Counted from the first letter of the stretch, positions 35,754-46,578 are shown. The stretch: DNA of 64,000 bases from Photobacterium sanctipauli (GCF_003026495.1 NZ_PYMA01000001.1:62001-126000), one strand, 5' to 3'. Numbers and translations: made by a program. Notes: generated from the sequence alone by a model not told the origin.

Positions 35754-37484
35754 ATGCGCCTGCTGTCCCTATCACTCTGTTTAATTTCAACGGTAGGTTA
35801 TGCCGCAAAGCCCGCCCCATTTCCTGTCACCCCGAACAATACCGGTGAATCCTTCATGGTCAGTGCGACCAACCCTTATGTTTCTAGCACCGGCTATACC
35901 ATTCTCAAGCAAGGTGGGAATGCCATCGACGCCATGGTCGCAATGCAAATGGTTATGTCGGTCGTTGAACCCGATATGACAGGCATCGGCGGTGGCACAT
36001 TTGCCTTGTATTTTGATAATAAGACAAACCAATTCCATGCCCTAGATGGGCGTGATGAAGCTCCTGCCAGTGCCTCTCCTGATATGTTTGTCGAAAATGG
36101 CAAAGCGATTAGCCGAGACGAAATACTCGGCCCAAGATCTGTTGCTGTTCCGGGTACATTGCGACTGATGTATAGCGCTCACCAAGAATACGGTTCAATG
36201 CCTTGGGCTGAGCTATTGAAACCTGCTATTGATCTGGCAAAAAACGGGTATGCGATGAACAGCTATACCTACGATATTGTGGTAAGAGAGCAAGCGCGTT
36301 TAATCAATGACCCAGAAATTAAGGCACTGTACTGGAAAGATGGCGAAATTCAGCCAACCGGAACCTTGATGAAAAACCCCGCCATAGCCCACACCCTTGA
36401 AATGATTGCCCAAAAAGGGGACAGCTACCTGTATGGCGGCGAGTTTGGAAAAAATATCGTTGAAACGGTTAACAGCCGCATTGAAGGTGATAAACCGAAG
36501 CTATCTATTGATGACTTCAAAAACTACCAAATGAAAAAGCGTGAGGTGGTAGAAACTGACTATCGCGGCAATACCGTGATTTCCTTCGGTTACCCAGCAT
36601 CTGGCGGCATGATGGTGTCCCAAACCCTCGAGTTACTTGAACCTTATAACATAGCCAAGATGCCAATTACCGATGCTGAGCCGTGGCGACTAATGGCCGA
36701 AGCCATGCGCGTTAGCCGGGCTGATCGCATTACTTACGCAGGGGACCCTGACTATGTTGAAGTGCCTGCCGACGAAATGCTGTCAAAAGGTTACATTGAT
36801 GAACGAAGAAAATTGATCCCCAAAGAAGGCTCAGCAGATAAGAATCCAAAAGCCGGTGAGCTTTCAGAAGAACAACCAGCACAACATCAAGAGTTTGAAA
36901 GTAAAGACACCGGGCATATCTCTATCCTTGATAGCGCAGGAAATGCCATTGCGATGACCAGTACCATCGGTACAGGTATGGGCTCTGGTGTCATGGTCGA
37001 CGGCGTCATCATGAATGCCCAAATGGCGAATTTCTCTGCCTCCCCTACTTTCAAGGGCAAACCCGTACAAAACACCATTGAACCTGGCAAACGTCCCCGC
37101 TCAGCCATCACACCCTTGATGGTACTCGATAAGAATGATGAATTGCGGCTCATTGTCGGTTCACCGGGGAGCTCACAGATCCCCGGCTATGTGCTAAAAA
37201 CACTGGTTGGTATTATTGATTGGAACCTATCGGCACAAGAAGCAATCGATCTTCCGAATATCCAATACGGAACCAAAATTGATCGTACCAAAGCCAAAGA
37301 TCCAACCGGCTTGTTGGTCGAAAAGAAAACCTTTGCTGAAATGCTAGTGCCCGAACTTATCCAGCAGGGTTATCCTGTTCATGTCATCCCAGTGGTGAGC
37401 GGGTTAAATGCTATCGAAATTAAAGATGGCAAGGTATATGGCGCCTCTGATCGACGAAGAGCATCAAGCTCTATGGGTGAGTAG
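35754..37484 (+). CDS. ggt: Gamma-glutamyltransferase precursor
   Basis: Periplasmic N-terminal nucleophile hydrolase that cleaves glutathione and other gamma-glutamyl compounds; 576 residues with a signal peptide ending GYAA. The proenzyme would self-cleave before Thr386 in SKDTGHISILDSAGNAI, giving large and small subunits; the T-G-H pattern replaces the T-T-H of the E. coli enzyme. The glycine-rich oxyanion region near the C-terminus (VGSPGSSQIPGY) is present. The ATG at 35754 has GGAG 7 nt upstream; a longer frame from 35697 is less likely. It is probably monocistronic. Confidence 0.88.
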   Translation: MRLLSLSLCLISTVGYAAKPAPFPVTPNNTGESFMVSATNPYVSSTGYTILKQGGNAIDAMVAMQMVMSVVEPDMTGIGGGTFALYFDNKTNQFHALDGRDEAPASASPDMFVENGKAISRDEILGPRSVAVPGTLRLMYSAHQEYGSMPWAELLKPAIDLAKNGYAMNSYTYDIVVREQARLINDPEIKALYWKDGEIQPTGTLMKNPAIAHTLEMIAQKGDSYLYGGEFGKNIVETVNSRIEGDKPKLSIDDFKNYQMKKREVVETDYRGNTVISFGYPASGGMMVSQTLELLEPYNIAKMPITDAEPWRLMAEAMRVSRADRITYAGDPDYVEVPADEMLSKGYIDERRKLIPKEGSADKNPKAGELSEEQPAQHQEFESKDTGHISILDSAGNAIAMTSTIGTGMGSGVMVDGVIMNAQMANFSASPTFKGKPVQNTIEPGKRPRSAITPLMVLDKNDELRLIVGSPGSSQIPGYVLKTLVGIIDWNLSAQEAIDLPNIQYGTKIDRTKAKDPTGLLVEKKTFAEMLVPELIQQGYPVHVIPVVSGLNAIEIKDGKVYGASDRRRASSSMGE

Positions 37485-37502
37485 TAACAAAAAATAGATA
37501 TA

Positions 37503-37532
37503 AAAAAACCAGCGACGCATCGCTGGTTTTTT
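37503..37532. terminator. Bidirectional terminator between ggt and phaC
   Basis: AAAAAACCAGCGA / TCGCTGGTTTTTT, perfect 13-bp stem with a 4-nt loop and A/T tracts on both sides, between convergent genes. Confidence 0.95.
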
Positions 37533-37565
37533 ATTGAGAGGCAAAGTTACAAACTATGTTACAAG

Positions 37566-39383
37566 CTATGCTTCTTCGGCTGTCTCTTTCTGGCTATCAA
37601 GTGCATTAGACACTTCAATAGGCAGTTTTTGCATCACATAAGCGCCAGGCGCTTTAGCGATAACCGGGTAATTATTACTACCCGCTTCACGTGCCTGAAC
37701 AGGTTCTGCTGCTTCAAAATCGGCTAACCAGTTATTCCAGTGCCCCCACCAAGAACCTTCCTGACGTTTTGCACCGCTTAGCCAAGACTCGGCATCAGCC
37801 GCCTTCTTGCCGTTGGTGTAGTAGCCATACTTGTTCTTGGCTGGGTGGTTAACAATGCCAGCAATGTGGCCTGATTCACCAAGCACAAACGTCGACTTGC
37901 CGCCCAGGTTCTGTGCACCACGGAAGGTACCCTGCCAAAGTGCAATGTGGTCTTCCTGAGTGGAGATAAAGTAAGTCGGTATCTTGATCTTCGACAGATC
38001 AATATACACACCACCCACTTTAAAGCCCTTAGGATCAACCAGCTTATTCTCAAGGTAGAACTGGCGCAGCAACGTACTGTGACAAGCCACTGCAACATTG
38101 GTGCTATCACCATTCCAGTACAGCAGATCAAAGTCGATCGGGCTATTACCCTTCAGGTAGTTGTTGATGTAGTAGTTCCAGTACAGGCTGTTTTCACGCA
38201 GCAAGCTGAAAGTAACGCTCAACGAACGACCGTCCATGTAACCCTTGGCTTCGTTCTGTGCTTCAATGGCCGAAATAATCGGATCATTGATATATGCACC
38301 GATTTCACCAGGCTGTGAGAAATCAAGCAAGGTGGTGAAGAATGTCGCTGACTTAATACGGTTGCGCATACGCTTACCGGCATAGTAAGCCAGAGCCGTC
38401 GCTAGCAAAGTACCACCAATACAGTAACCTGCCGCGTTAATTTGCTTCTCGCCAGTGATGTCTTCAACCACATCAACCGCTTTCACTACCCCATCGACAA
38501 CATAATTGTCGAAGTCCACATCAAACATGCTGGCATCTGGATTACGCCAAGACATCATGAACACCGTGTGTCCCTGCTCGACTAACCAACGTACCATTGA
38601 GTTCTTCTCACGAAGATCAAGAATGTAGTACTTGTTGATGAACGGCGGCACGATCAATAGCGGTGTCGCATTCACGTTTTCAGTCAGAGGCTTATATTGG
38701 ATAAGCTCGAATAGGTGGTTTTTGAATACAACATCACCGGCTGTATTCGCCACATTTTCACCTAGTTGGAAAGCACCGTCGTTTGTCATTCTGATTTTCA
38801 GGACATCGGCACTTGACTGAATATCTTGCTGTAACAACTCCATGCCTTTCACTAAGTTCTCACCGTTGGTTTCGACGGTCAGCTTGGCCAGTTCAGGGTT
38901 AGTTGTTACAAAGTTAGTTGGAGACAATGCGTTAATAGCTTGACGAGAGAAGAAGCCGAGACGCTCTTTCGCTTTCTCGTCTACCCCTTCAATTGATTCA
39001 ATTGTCTCTTTCATCGTGTTGCTAAATAGCAAGTACGATTGCTTAATATAGTTGTAAAACGCCTCGTTCTCCCATGCAGGATCAACGAAGCGCTTATCAT
39101 CTTTTTCAGGCTTAACTAGATCAGACTCGTCACCGGTTTTCATGGTCACGTTCTGCCAGATCTTCATCTGGTTCTCCCACCACTCCATTTGCACTTTTGC
39201 AAGAACGGCTGGCTGCGTCGATGCCTTTTCGATCAACTTAGTCGTATCTTCTAGGCTGATTTCATTTAACGCTTTATTTAAGGGAGTATTCATGGCTGCC
39301 TTGCCAGAATCCAGCTCCTTCCACCACATTTCATTCATGTCTTGGAGCTTGGCAAAGTAGTCCGTAAAGAAGTTATGGTTCAT
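37566..39383 (-). CDS. phaC: Class I poly(3-hydroxyalkanoate) synthase
   Basis: Polymerises 3-hydroxyacyl-CoA (mainly 3-hydroxybutyryl-CoA) into storage granules; 605 residues, typical for class I. The lipase-like box GYCIGG contains the nucleophile Cys321; Asp478 (STQEDHI) and His506 (GESGHIAGIVNHP) complete the triad. The N-terminal region is the usual helical domain. It is the last gene of a phaB-phaA-phaP-phaC operon. Confidence 0.96.
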   Translation of the reverse strand: MNHNFFTDYFAKLQDMNEMWWKELDSGKAAMNTPLNKALNEISLEDTTKLIEKASTQPAVLAKVQMEWWENQMKIWQNVTMKTGDESDLVKPEKDDKRFVDPAWENEAFYNYIKQSYLLFSNTMKETIESIEGVDEKAKERLGFFSRQAINALSPTNFVTTNPELAKLTVETNGENLVKGMELLQQDIQSSADVLKIRMTNDGAFQLGENVANTAGDVVFKNHLFELIQYKPLTENVNATPLLIVPPFINKYYILDLREKNSMVRWLVEQGHTVFMMSWRNPDASMFDVDFDNYVVDGVVKAVDVVEDITGEKQINAAGYCIGGTLLATALAYYAGKRMRNRIKSATFFTTLLDFSQPGEIGAYINDPIISAIEAQNEAKGYMDGRSLSVTFSLLRENSLYWNYYINNYLKGNSPIDFDLLYWNGDSTNVAVACHSTLLRQFYLENKLVDPKGFKVGGVYIDLSKIKIPTYFISTQEDHIALWQGTFRGAQNLGGKSTFVLGESGHIAGIVNHPAKNKYGYYTNGKKAADAESWLSGAKRQEGSWWGHWNNWLADFEAAEPVQAREAGSNNYPVIAKAPGAYVMQKLPIEVSNALDSQKETAEEA

Positions 39384-39451
39384 TGCAATGACCTCTATAT
39401 CTGGACTAAAAATGCCGCCCGCGGACGGGGCGGCAGAGTGGTCATTTAAGC

Positions 39452-39799
39452 TTAAGCTGGTGTTGCTTGCTTTACATTTTCAGCCACTAGCTCTTCAACT
39501 TCAGTTTTGAATGTCTGCGCAACTGCGTTGAACTTGTTGCTGTCTTCGATTAGCTGCTGAGAAAGCTTAGTTAGCGTTTCTAGCTGCTGGCTGTTGAACT
39601 CAGCGAAAGACTGAACGTCTTTTACTTCGCTCACAGCTTTAAGCTGAGAAAGGCCTAGGTCGCTGTATGCGCGAACTGCAGCAAGTTGAAGCTCAGTTAA
39701 TTCTTCAACGTTCTTAGTGAACATTTTGTTGAACTTAACGTATGGTGCTAGTGATTTTTCAGTCTGCTCTGAGAAAGATTTAAACATTTCCGTGTACAT
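39452..39799 (-). CDS. phaP: Phasin, granule-surface protein
   Basis: A 115-residue, all-helical amphipathic protein of the phasin family (KSFSEQTEKSLAPYVKFNKM at the N-terminus, then a long helix with ELTELQLAAVRAYSDLGLSQ). It coats polyhydroxybutyrate granules. The start at 39799 has AAGGA 7 nt upstream; a longer frame to 39859 is not needed. It lies between the thiolase and synthase genes, as usual in vibrios. Confidence 0.9.
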   Translation of the reverse strand: MYTEMFKSFSEQTEKSLAPYVKFNKMFTKNVEELTELQLAAVRAYSDLGLSQLKAVSEVKDVQSFAEFNSQQLETLTKLSQQLIEDSNKFNAVAQTFKTEVEELVAENVKQATPA

Positions 39800-39875
39800 A
39801 GCTGTTTCCTTCATATCAAGTATGTGTTGAGTGTCTGAGCCATGAGTTTTCAGACACAATTTAAAATCAAATCGA

Positions 39876-41084
39876 TTAAACGTTTTTCAGTACAATTGCC
39901 GTACCCATACCGCCACCTACACAAAGTGTAGCAAGGCCATGCTCTGTGCCACGGCGGCGCATTTCATGAAGAAGGCTGACAATAATACGGTTACCCGATG
40001 CACCTAGAGGGTGACCCAGTGCAATCGCGCCACCATTTACATTTGAGCGCTCTGCTAGATCTTCAACTGGTGTTTTCAGTTCATCAGCAAGCTCGTGCAG
40101 AACACCTAGTGCCTGACCAGCAAACGCTTCGTTGAACTCGAACAAACCAACAGACTCGATTGAAAGCTCGGCTTTATCCAGTGCTTTAACAACCGCAGGA
40201 ACAGGACCTAGGCCCATGATTTCCGGTGCGATGCCAGCCTGTGCGTAACTTTCAATTTCAGCCAATGGGGTTAGGCCATACTTCTCAACGGCAGCTTCAG
40301 AAGCAACGATGATTGCAGAGCCGCCATCGTTAATGCCTGATGCATTACCCGCAGTTACAGAACCACCTTCACGCTTGAACGCAGGGCGTAGTTTCGCCAA
40401 GCCTTCAATTGAAGCATCTGCTTTAGGGTATTCATCAGTATCGACAACGCTTGTCTTACGACGAACAGTCACTTCAACTGGCGCAATTTCTTCAGCGAAA
40501 ACGCCCTGCTCTACAGCAGCAACCGCTTTTTGCTGGCTCGCCAGTGCAAAGTTATCTTGCTGTTCGCGAGTAAGGCCAACTTTCGCTACCACATTTTCAG
40601 CTGTAACGCCCATGTGGTAGTTGTTGAACACATCAGTCAAACCATCAGAAATTAATAGGTCAGCCATTTCTAGGCTACCCATCTTTTGACCATCACGAAG
40701 TGAAGATGGCAGGCAGAATGGAATCTGAGACATATTTTCAGCACCCGCTGCGACCACTAGGTCTGCATCGCCTGCTTTAATGTGTGCCGCAGCATCCATC
40801 ACTGTTTTCATACCAGAGCCACACACCATGTTTAGGGTGTAAGCTGGCACTTCTTGCGGGATGTCAGCATATAGTGCTGCTTGGCGACCTGGCCCCATGC
40901 CTTGACCAGCACCGATGACATTACCTAGGATAACTTCATCAAGGTTTGCAGGGTCAATGTTAGCTTCCTTAATCGCTGCTTTAATCGCAACAGCTGCTAA
41001 TTGAGCCGCTGATACGGATTTAAGTGAGCCATTAAAGCTGCCAAGAGGAGTACGCTTTGCAGCAACAATATAAACTTTAGACAT
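39876..41084 (-). CDS. phaA: Acetyl-CoA C-acetyltransferase of the PHB pathway
   Basis: Condenses two acetyl-CoA to acetoacetyl-CoA, the first step of polyhydroxybutyrate synthesis; 402 residues. Catalytic Cys88 (NMVCGSGMK), His358 (GHPLGASG) and Cys388 (LCVGGGMG) are intact. It is closely related to the thiolase at 29839-31059. It lies between phaB and phaP in the operon. Confidence 0.95.
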   Translation of the reverse strand: MSKVYIVAAKRTPLGSFNGSLKSVSAAQLAAVAIKAAIKEANIDPANLDEVILGNVIGAGQGMGPGRQAALYADIPQEVPAYTLNMVCGSGMKTVMDAAAHIKAGDADLVVAAGAENMSQIPFCLPSSLRDGQKMGSLEMADLLISDGLTDVFNNYHMGVTAENVVAKVGLTREQQDNFALASQQKAVAAVEQGVFAEEIAPVEVTVRRKTSVVDTDEYPKADASIEGLAKLRPAFKREGGSVTAGNASGINDGGSAIIVASEAAVEKYGLTPLAEIESYAQAGIAPEIMGLGPVPAVVKALDKAELSIESVGLFEFNEAFAGQALGVLHELADELKTPVEDLAERSNVNGGAIALGHPLGASGNRIIVSLLHEMRRRGTEHGLATLCVGGGMGTAIVLKNV

Positions 41085-41121
41085 AATTTCTAGCGTCCTT
41101 TCAAACTACAAAATTCAAGAA

Positions 41122-41862
41122 TTAGTGCATGTACAAACCGCCGTTCACAGACAAGGTTTCGCCTGTGATATAAGCTGCCGCATCGCTTGCAAGGAAAGTA
41201 ACCGCCGCTGCAACTTCTGCTGGAGCTGCAAGACGCTTCATTGGAATTTCTGCTTTAATGCTGTCAAGCACTTCAGGCTTGATAGCTTCTACCATCGGTG
41301 TGCCTGTGTAGCCTGGGGCAATTGCGTTTACTGTTACACCTGAGCGTGCACCCTCTGCCGCTAGTGCTTTAGTGAAACCAATCATGCCAGCTTTAGCCGC
41401 CGAGTAGTTCGCCTGACCAAACTGACCTTTAAGGCCGTTAACCGATGAAATATTAATAATGCGAGCATTACCTTGCTCACACATTGCAGCAAATAGTGGC
41501 TGAGTCACATTAAACAAGCTATTTAAGTTTGTATTAATAACGTCATTCCACTGTTCTTTTTTCATTCTCTTGAAGGTTGTGTCTTTGGTAATACCTGCGT
41601 TATTTACCAAAACATCAATGTTACCTTCTTCTTGCAATAATGTTGCAAGCGCCTCTTCACAATACGCCGCATCAGTAACATCTAAAGGAAACAGGCGAAC
41701 CTGTTCTTCTGAATAATTATTCTCTTCAAACCATTCTTTTGCTTTGGCTTCACCACTCGGGTAATAAGTCGCGATTACTCGATAACCCGCTTCAACTAAT
41801 CCTTTAGTGATTGATGAACCAATACCACCTTTCGCACCAGTTACTAATGCTTTCTTACTCAT
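41122..41862 (-). CDS. phaB: Acetoacetyl-CoA reductase
   Basis: NADPH-dependent short-chain dehydrogenase that reduces acetoacetyl-CoA to (R)-3-hydroxybutyryl-CoA; 246 residues. It has the nucleotide motif TGAKGGIGSSI, the LVNNAGIT segment, and the catalytic Ser and Tyr-Lys (ISSVNGLKGQ; YSAAKAG). The preferred start at 41862 has GGAG 9 nt upstream; ATG at 41877 is the alternative. It is the first gene of the pha operon, which is transcribed away from the urease operon. Confidence 0.94.
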   Translation of the reverse strand: MSKKALVTGAKGGIGSSITKGLVEAGYRVIATYYPSGEAKAKEWFEENNYSEEQVRLFPLDVTDAAYCEEALATLLQEEGNIDVLVNNAGITKDTTFKRMKKEQWNDVINTNLNSLFNVTQPLFAAMCEQGNARIINISSVNGLKGQFGQANYSAAKAGMIGFTKALAAEGARSGVTVNAIAPGYTGTPMVEAIKPEVLDSIKAEIPMKRLAAPAEVAAAVTFLASDAAAYITGETLSVNGGLYMH

Positions 41863-42348
41863 TACTGAAGACTCCATTCCATCGTTTTATCATTTTGACC
41901 TTAGATATCAATTAGTTAAAACCAACATCAAAATCACTAACCAACATTAACTGTTAAAACAGCTTGAATTATTATGTTTAAAGCATCCTAGCTAATGAAA
42001 AAGACACTTAGGTGTCTTTTACGTTGCACAATTATTATAAGAACATAGGCACATACTAATATCAACACACAGCATCAATGGTCGTACCAATATACCTGCA
42101 TAGAATCACAAACCAACCGATGCAACAGGTTTAACAAACAAATGTGTCAACATTGTTATAATTAACAGGCCTCGCTGTTAATTCAGATAAAAGCCAATAA
42201 AAACAACAATATAAAACTAAGCTCATAACAAAAATAGTGCGTTCAGTACTTCGCAATAATGAACGCAATATAATGCACGTACGAATCTCTTCCCCATAAA
42301 AATAAAGTTGAGGGATATAAGATTTTAAGAATTTGTTAAAAATAGCGG
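41863..42348. other. Gap between phaB and ureG: pha promoter region
   Basis: About 485 bp of AT-rich sequence without a gene. It holds the presumed phaB promoter, a terminator-like hairpin (41999-42020) and a lone palindrome TGGTCGTACCA (42079-42089) that fits a loose FadR-type consensus, but no regulator is linked to it. The rest shows nothing I can name. Confidence 0.5.
41999..42020. terminator. Terminator-like hairpin upstream of phaB
   Basis: AAAAGACAC / GTGTCTTTT, perfect 9-bp stem with a TTAG loop and A/T flanks. It lies about 330 bp after the urease operon stop on the same strand, so it may end that long transcript before phaB. Confidence 0.7.
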
Positions 42349-42963
42349 TTATTGATCGAGCATTCCCTGAGTGACAATAAAATCAATTATTTCATTCAGT
42401 CCTTTACCCTCTTTAAGGTTGGTAAATACATATGGCCTGTCTGGGCGCATTCTTGCCGTATCCTGATCCATCACCTCAAGAGAAGCACCGACATAAGGCG
42501 CTAGATCGATCTTATTAATGACTAACAAGTCAGAACGTGTGATACCAGGCCCACCTTTGCGGGGAATCTTCTCGCCCTCTGCCACATCAATAACATAAAT
42601 AGTAAGATCAGCCAGCTCAGGGCTGAACGTTGCACTAAGGTTATCGCCGCCACTTTCAACAAACACAACATCAAGGGTTTTATGCCGCTGCGCCAGCTCC
42701 TCAACTGCCGCCAGGTTCATCGAAGCATCTTCTCTAATTGCGGTATGGGGACAGCCCCCGGTTTCCACCCCAATAATACGGTCTGCATCCAGCGCTTCTG
42801 CCCGGGTTAAGATCTTTGCATCTTCTTGGGTGTAGATATCATTTGTCACAACGGCAATGTTGTATTTATCGCGTATCGCTTTACATAGCACTTCAAGTAG
42901 CGCCGTTTTTCCCGAGCCGACCGGCCCACCGATACCAATCCGTAGTGGTGATTTATAAGTCAT
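42349..42963 (-). CDS. ureG: Urease accessory GTPase UreG
   Basis: GTPase that drives nickel insertion into urease; 204 residues. It has the P-loop [12 protein letters not shown], the EDAKIL and ESGGDNL regions of the SIMIBI class, and the NKIDLAPY base-recognition motif. It is the last gene of the 13-gene urea operon, 11 nt after ureF. Confidence 0.95.
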   Translation of the reverse strand: MTYKSPLRIGIGGPVGSGKTALLEVLCKAIRDKYNIAVVTNDIYTQEDAKILTRAEALDADRIIGVETGGCPHTAIREDASMNLAAVEELAQRHKTLDVVFVESGGDNLSATFSPELADLTIYVIDVAEGEKIPRKGGPGITRSDLLVINKIDLAPYVGASLEVMDQDTARMRPDRPYVFTNLKEGKGLNEIIDFIVTQGMLDQ

Positions 42964-42974
42964 TTTCTTTATCC

Positions 42975-43664
42975 TTAAGATCGATAGAGTCTTGTGTATT
43001 GAGTTTCATGTCGGCTGCTGGCGATAGCCTGTGCCGGAGTAAAGCTGCCTACTTCATGGTCTTGTACTTGATAGGAAGCCTTAATGGCATTTGGTAGCTG
43101 CTCAGATACCGACATCATTAACTTTTGCCCATCGGTTTGCCCTAATGGCACCAACTTCACCCCTGCGGTAGTGGCGTTTTCTAGCCAACTCCAAAGGTAA
43201 CCAGCACATAAATTATTGAGAGAGATATTCCATTTATTTGCCGCAAGGGCAAAGCACGCCAACTGATTGGCTTCTACTTGCTGGATAGTTTCTGGTGATA
43301 AGCCAATATCGATTTCTTTTAATAATCGAGCGGTTGCCTTTCCACGCTGGACTTCTTCCAACCGAAGCTCTTTCGTTTCCCTACTGGCGAAAAGCCATTG
43401 GTTCCAATATTCAATTAACGAAGCATTATCAGAATCAATTGCACTATATAGCCGCTGTAATATAGGAAGCTCCAAAGTAACCAAACTATGGTGCAGAATA
43501 TCCACCAGCCATTGTTCTAAGCTAACCCTGTCTTTCACCCAGCCCTTTTCTATCGCCCACTCTAAACCCTGCGAATAGGTAAACGCACCAATAGGTAAAG
43601 AGGGGCTAATCAGTTGGTAGAGTCGAAAGTCAGGCAGCGTTGGTATTTCTGCCTGCATATTCAC
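42975..43664 (-). CDS. ureF: Urease accessory protein UreF
   Basis: Part of the UreD-UreF-UreG nickel-loading complex; 229 residues, all-helical. It has the family features [20 protein letters not shown] near the start and [26 protein letters not shown] in the second half. It starts 8 nt after the hupE/ureJ stop. Confidence 0.93.
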   Translation of the reverse strand: MNMQAEIPTLPDFRLYQLISPSLPIGAFTYSQGLEWAIEKGWVKDRVSLEQWLVDILHHSLVTLELPILQRLYSAIDSDNASLIEYWNQWLFASRETKELRLEEVQRGKATARLLKEIDIGLSPETIQQVEANQLACFALAANKWNISLNNLCAGYLWSWLENATTAGVKLVPLGQTDGQKLMMSVSEQLPNAIKASYQVQDHEVGSFTPAQAIASSRHETQYTRLYRS

Positions 43665-43671
43665 ACCGTAT

Positions 43672-44283
43672 TTAGCTAGCGACTAAAAGTGCCGTACCAC
43701 TAATAAGCAGCATCGCGCTTTGCCATTTAGGGCTGATATAAGCCGCCAAACGGTAGCCGAACGAAGCTAATACTGTTGCAGCAATCACCATACCAGCAGC
43801 GAAGGCAATCAAACTTGCACCCGATGCTTCCAACCCGTGTGCCCAGCCATGGAACAACACTAACCCAACAGCCAGTGCCGATACCCAACCTGAAAACTGA
43901 CTTTGCTTCATATAAAGTGCAATTGCCGCCATGAAAATCGAAGCAACAATTAACATCTCAATACCAGTAACAAACCCAGTTGCAGCACCCAACCCTAGTC
44001 CAACAGCCATACAAACAATAGCGAGTGACACATAACGGCGTTGCTGGCCTTGCTTTTTATATCGCATTGCAATAAATCCAACCGCAAGCAACATAACTAA
44101 ATGATCAAAACCTGTTAGAGGATGAGTAAAACCCGCCCATAGTGAATCAAGCATTCCCGCATGGTGATGTTCATGGCCTGGGTGTGCAAATGCAGAACTA
44201 GAGGCTACTAGGCCAATCAATACCATTGATGATTTAACCAATGCCTTGACCTGTTGTGGCAATTTAAATAGTTGTTGAATCAT
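43672..44283 (-). CDS. HupE/UreJ-family membrane protein, likely nickel transporter
   Basis: A 203-residue protein with a signal-like first helix, a His-rich start of the mature part (HPGHEHHHAG), the family motif HPLTGFDHLVMLLAVGF and six hydrophobic segments. The family moves nickel or other metals for hydrogenase or urease maturation. Its place between ureE and ureF supports nickel supply to urease. Confidence 0.85.
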   Translation of the reverse strand: MIQQLFKLPQQVKALVKSSMVLIGLVASSSAFAHPGHEHHHAGMLDSLWAGFTHPLTGFDHLVMLLAVGFIAMRYKKQGQQRRYVSLAIVCMAVGLGLGAATGFVTGIEMLIVASIFMAAIALYMKQSQFSGWVSALAVGLVLFHGWAHGLEASGASLIAFAAGMVIAATVLASFGYRLAAYISPKWQSAMLLISGTALLVAS

Positions 44284-44379
44284 GGAACATCCTTATAGTT
44301 GTAGCGGCTTCGTGCCTAGGGTCTGTTGAACTTGATAGTTTCTAAAACAAAAACGAACTAATGTACGAGAGAATATTTA

Positions 44380-44865
44380 TTAATGTGAATGGCTGTGTTG
44401 GTGATCATGTGAATGACTATGACCCCCTTGTGTTCCACCGTATGCGCCATCTTCGGGTTCAAAAGGTGCCATCTCTGTTGTCACCTTGGCCCCAAGGCCT
44501 TCCACCATGTCATCAAGCACGTGATCATGCTGATAACGCACCCATTCGGGTGTAATTTGCAACGGCACATGGCGATTACCCAAGTGGTAACAAACCCGAG
44601 CCAATAGATGTTTATCTTCGCAGTAAATTGTGGATACTTGTTCGTCGGCTGCCCGTACCTGTACTTCAATACCGTGCTCGCTAACTAAAATATCACCGTG
44701 GCGAAGCGTCTTACCTCGGGGTAAAAATAAGCCGGCATCTGAACCATCATCCAACGTCACTTTTAAGCGACTCTTAATTCTGGCGTGAATAGGCAAACTT
44801 AATGTCAGCGGTAATTCTTTTTGCTTGGCATCATCAGCCAAAATTATTTGAGTTAATACAATCAT
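44380..44865 (-). CDS. ureE: Urease accessory nickel-binding chaperone UreE
   Basis: Delivers nickel to the UreDFG complex; 161 residues. The peptide-binding domain comes first, then the metal domain with CYHLGNRHVPLQI. The C-terminus is a His-rich tail (GGHSHSHDHQHSHSH) that can store several nickel ions. It follows ureC by 9 nt and precedes the hupE/ureJ gene by 96 nt. Confidence 0.95.
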   Translation of the reverse strand: MIVLTQIILADDAKQKELPLTLSLPIHARIKSRLKVTLDDGSDAGLFLPRGKTLRHGDILVSEHGIEVQVRAADEQVSTIYCEDKHLLARVCYHLGNRHVPLQITPEWVRYQHDHVLDDMVEGLGAKVTTEMAPFEPEDGAYGGTQGGHSHSHDHQHSHSH

Positions 44866-44874
44866 TGCTGCTCC

Positions 44875-46578
44875 CTAAAATAAAAAATATCGCTGTGCCA
44901 TTGGTAACACTTCCGCAGGCTCGCAAACCAAGAGTTCACCGTTCGCCCTTACTTGATAGGTTTGGGAGTCGACCTCTATTTTCGGCTGCCAATCATTGAG
45001 CAGCATGTCGGCTTTTCGGATGTTGCGGCAATTTTTAGCGACACCAATCAAGCTTTGTAATCCCAACTCCTGATCAACGCCTCGCGACTTCGCTTCTCCC
45101 GACAAGAAAAGCATGGACGTGTTTTGTGATGCCTTTCCGTAACTGCCGAACATTGGTCGATAATGAACAGGCTGCGGCGTTGGAATCGATGCATTAGGAT
45201 CACCCATTGGCGCTGCAGCAATCATGCCACCTTTGATAATCGCGCTTGGCTTAACCCCAAAGAATGCGGGTTTCCAAAGCACTAAATCCGCTAGCTTCCC
45301 GATTTCGACCGAACCGACCTCATGACCAATCCCGTGAGTGATCGCCGGATTTATGGTGTATTTCGCAACATATCGCTTCAACCGGAAGTTATCGCTGTAA
45401 CTAGAATCTTCAGGCAAACTGCCACGCTGAACTTTCATCTTATGCGCCGTTTGCCAAGTCCGCGTGACCACTTCTCCCACTCGTCCCATGGCTTGAGAAT
45501 CCGAAGCGATCATCGAAAATGCACCGAGATCATGCAAAATATCCTCTGCTGCGATGGTTTCGCGACGAATACGGGATTCAGCAAACGCAACATCTTCGGC
45601 GATGGAGGGCGATAAGTGATGACAAACCATCAACATATCAAGGTGTTCGTCAACGGTGTTTATCGTGTATGGGCGTGTTGGGTTAGTCGACGACGGCAGT
45701 ACGTTCGACTCGCCACAAGCGCGAATAATGTCTGGCGCATGCCCGCCACCAGCCCCTTCGGTGTGATAGGTATGGATAACCCGATCACCGATTGCTGCCA
45801 GCGTCGATTCGACAAAGCCAGATTCATTTAGCGTATCGGTATGAATAGCAACTTGCACATCGGTCTCGTCAGCGACAGTCATGCAGTTATCAATCGACGC
45901 CGGTGCCGTTCCCCAGTCTTCATGCAGCTTTAGGCCAATCGCCCCTGCTGCGACTTGCTCGTGCAGAGATTCGGGCAAGCTAGCATTGCCTTTTCCAAGC
46001 AAGCCAAAATTCATCGGCATGGCATCGAGCGACTCTAGCATGCGATGAATATTCCACGGCCCCGGCGTACAAGTTGTTGCATTCGATCCGGTTGCAGGCC
46101 CGGTACCACCACCGATCATGGTCGTTACACCGGAACACAAAGCCTCTTCCACCTGCTGCGGGCATATATAGTGGATGTGCGAATCAATCCCGCCAGCGGT
46201 AATAATCGAACCTTCACCGGCCATGATTTCGGTGCCAGGTCCAATAATAATGTCTACGCCTGATTGCACATCAGGGTTACCCGCTTTACCAATCGCGCAA
46301 ATACGGCCATGCTTGATGCCAATATCTGCTTTAACAATTCCCCAGTAATCAAGAATAACAGCATTGGTGATCACCATATCCGGCGTATGCTCAGAGGCTA
46401 ACTGACTCTGTCCCATGCCATCACGGATCACCTTGCCGCCGCCAAACTTCACTTCATCACCGTAGCGGGTGTAATCCTTCTCGACTTCTAACCACAGCTC
46501 GGTGTCAGCCAGTCTTAACCTGTCACCCACTGTGGGGCCAAACATTTCGCCATAAGCCTGACGCGATATTGTTGCCAT
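44875..46578 (-). CDS. ureC: Urease alpha subunit
   Basis: Catalytic subunit of nickel urease, hydrolysing urea to ammonia and carbamate; 567 residues. Nickel ligands and active-site residues match the Klebsiella numbering: His134 and His136 (SHIHYICP), carbamylated Lys217 and His219 (GLKLHEDWG), and the mobile-flap [10 protein letters not shown] segment. It abuts ureB without a gap. Confidence 0.98.
   Translation of the reverse strand: MATISRQAYGEMFGPTVGDRLRLADTELWLEVEKDYTRYGDEVKFGGGKVIRDGMGQSQLASEHTPDMVITNAVILDYWGIVKADIGIKHGRICAIGKAGNPDVQSGVDIIIGPGTEIMAGEGSIITAGGIDSHIHYICPQQVEEALCSGVTTMIGGGTGPATGSNATTCTPGPWNIHRMLESLDAMPMNFGLLGKGNASLPESLHEQVAAGAIGLKLHEDWGTAPASIDNCMTVADETDVQVAIHTDTLNESGFVESTLAAIGDRVIHTYHTEGAGGGHAPDIIRACGESNVLPSSTNPTRPYTINTVDEHLDMLMVCHHLSPSIAEDVAFAESRIRRETIAAEDILHDLGAFSMIASDSQAMGRVGEVVTRTWQTAHKMKVQRGSLPEDSSYSDNFRLKRYVAKYTINPAITHGIGHEVGSVEIGKLADLVLWKPAFFGVKPSAIIKGGMIAAAPMGDPNASIPTPQPVHYRPMFGSYGKASQNTSMLFLSGEAKSRGVDQELGLQSLIGVAKNCRNIRKADMLLNDWQPKIEVDSQTYQVRANGELLVCEPAEVLPMAQRYFLF

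Noticed and set aside
42079..42089. FadR-type site TGGTCGTACCA before phaB
   Set aside because: A single 11-bp match to a loose consensus without a linked regulator is weak evidence.
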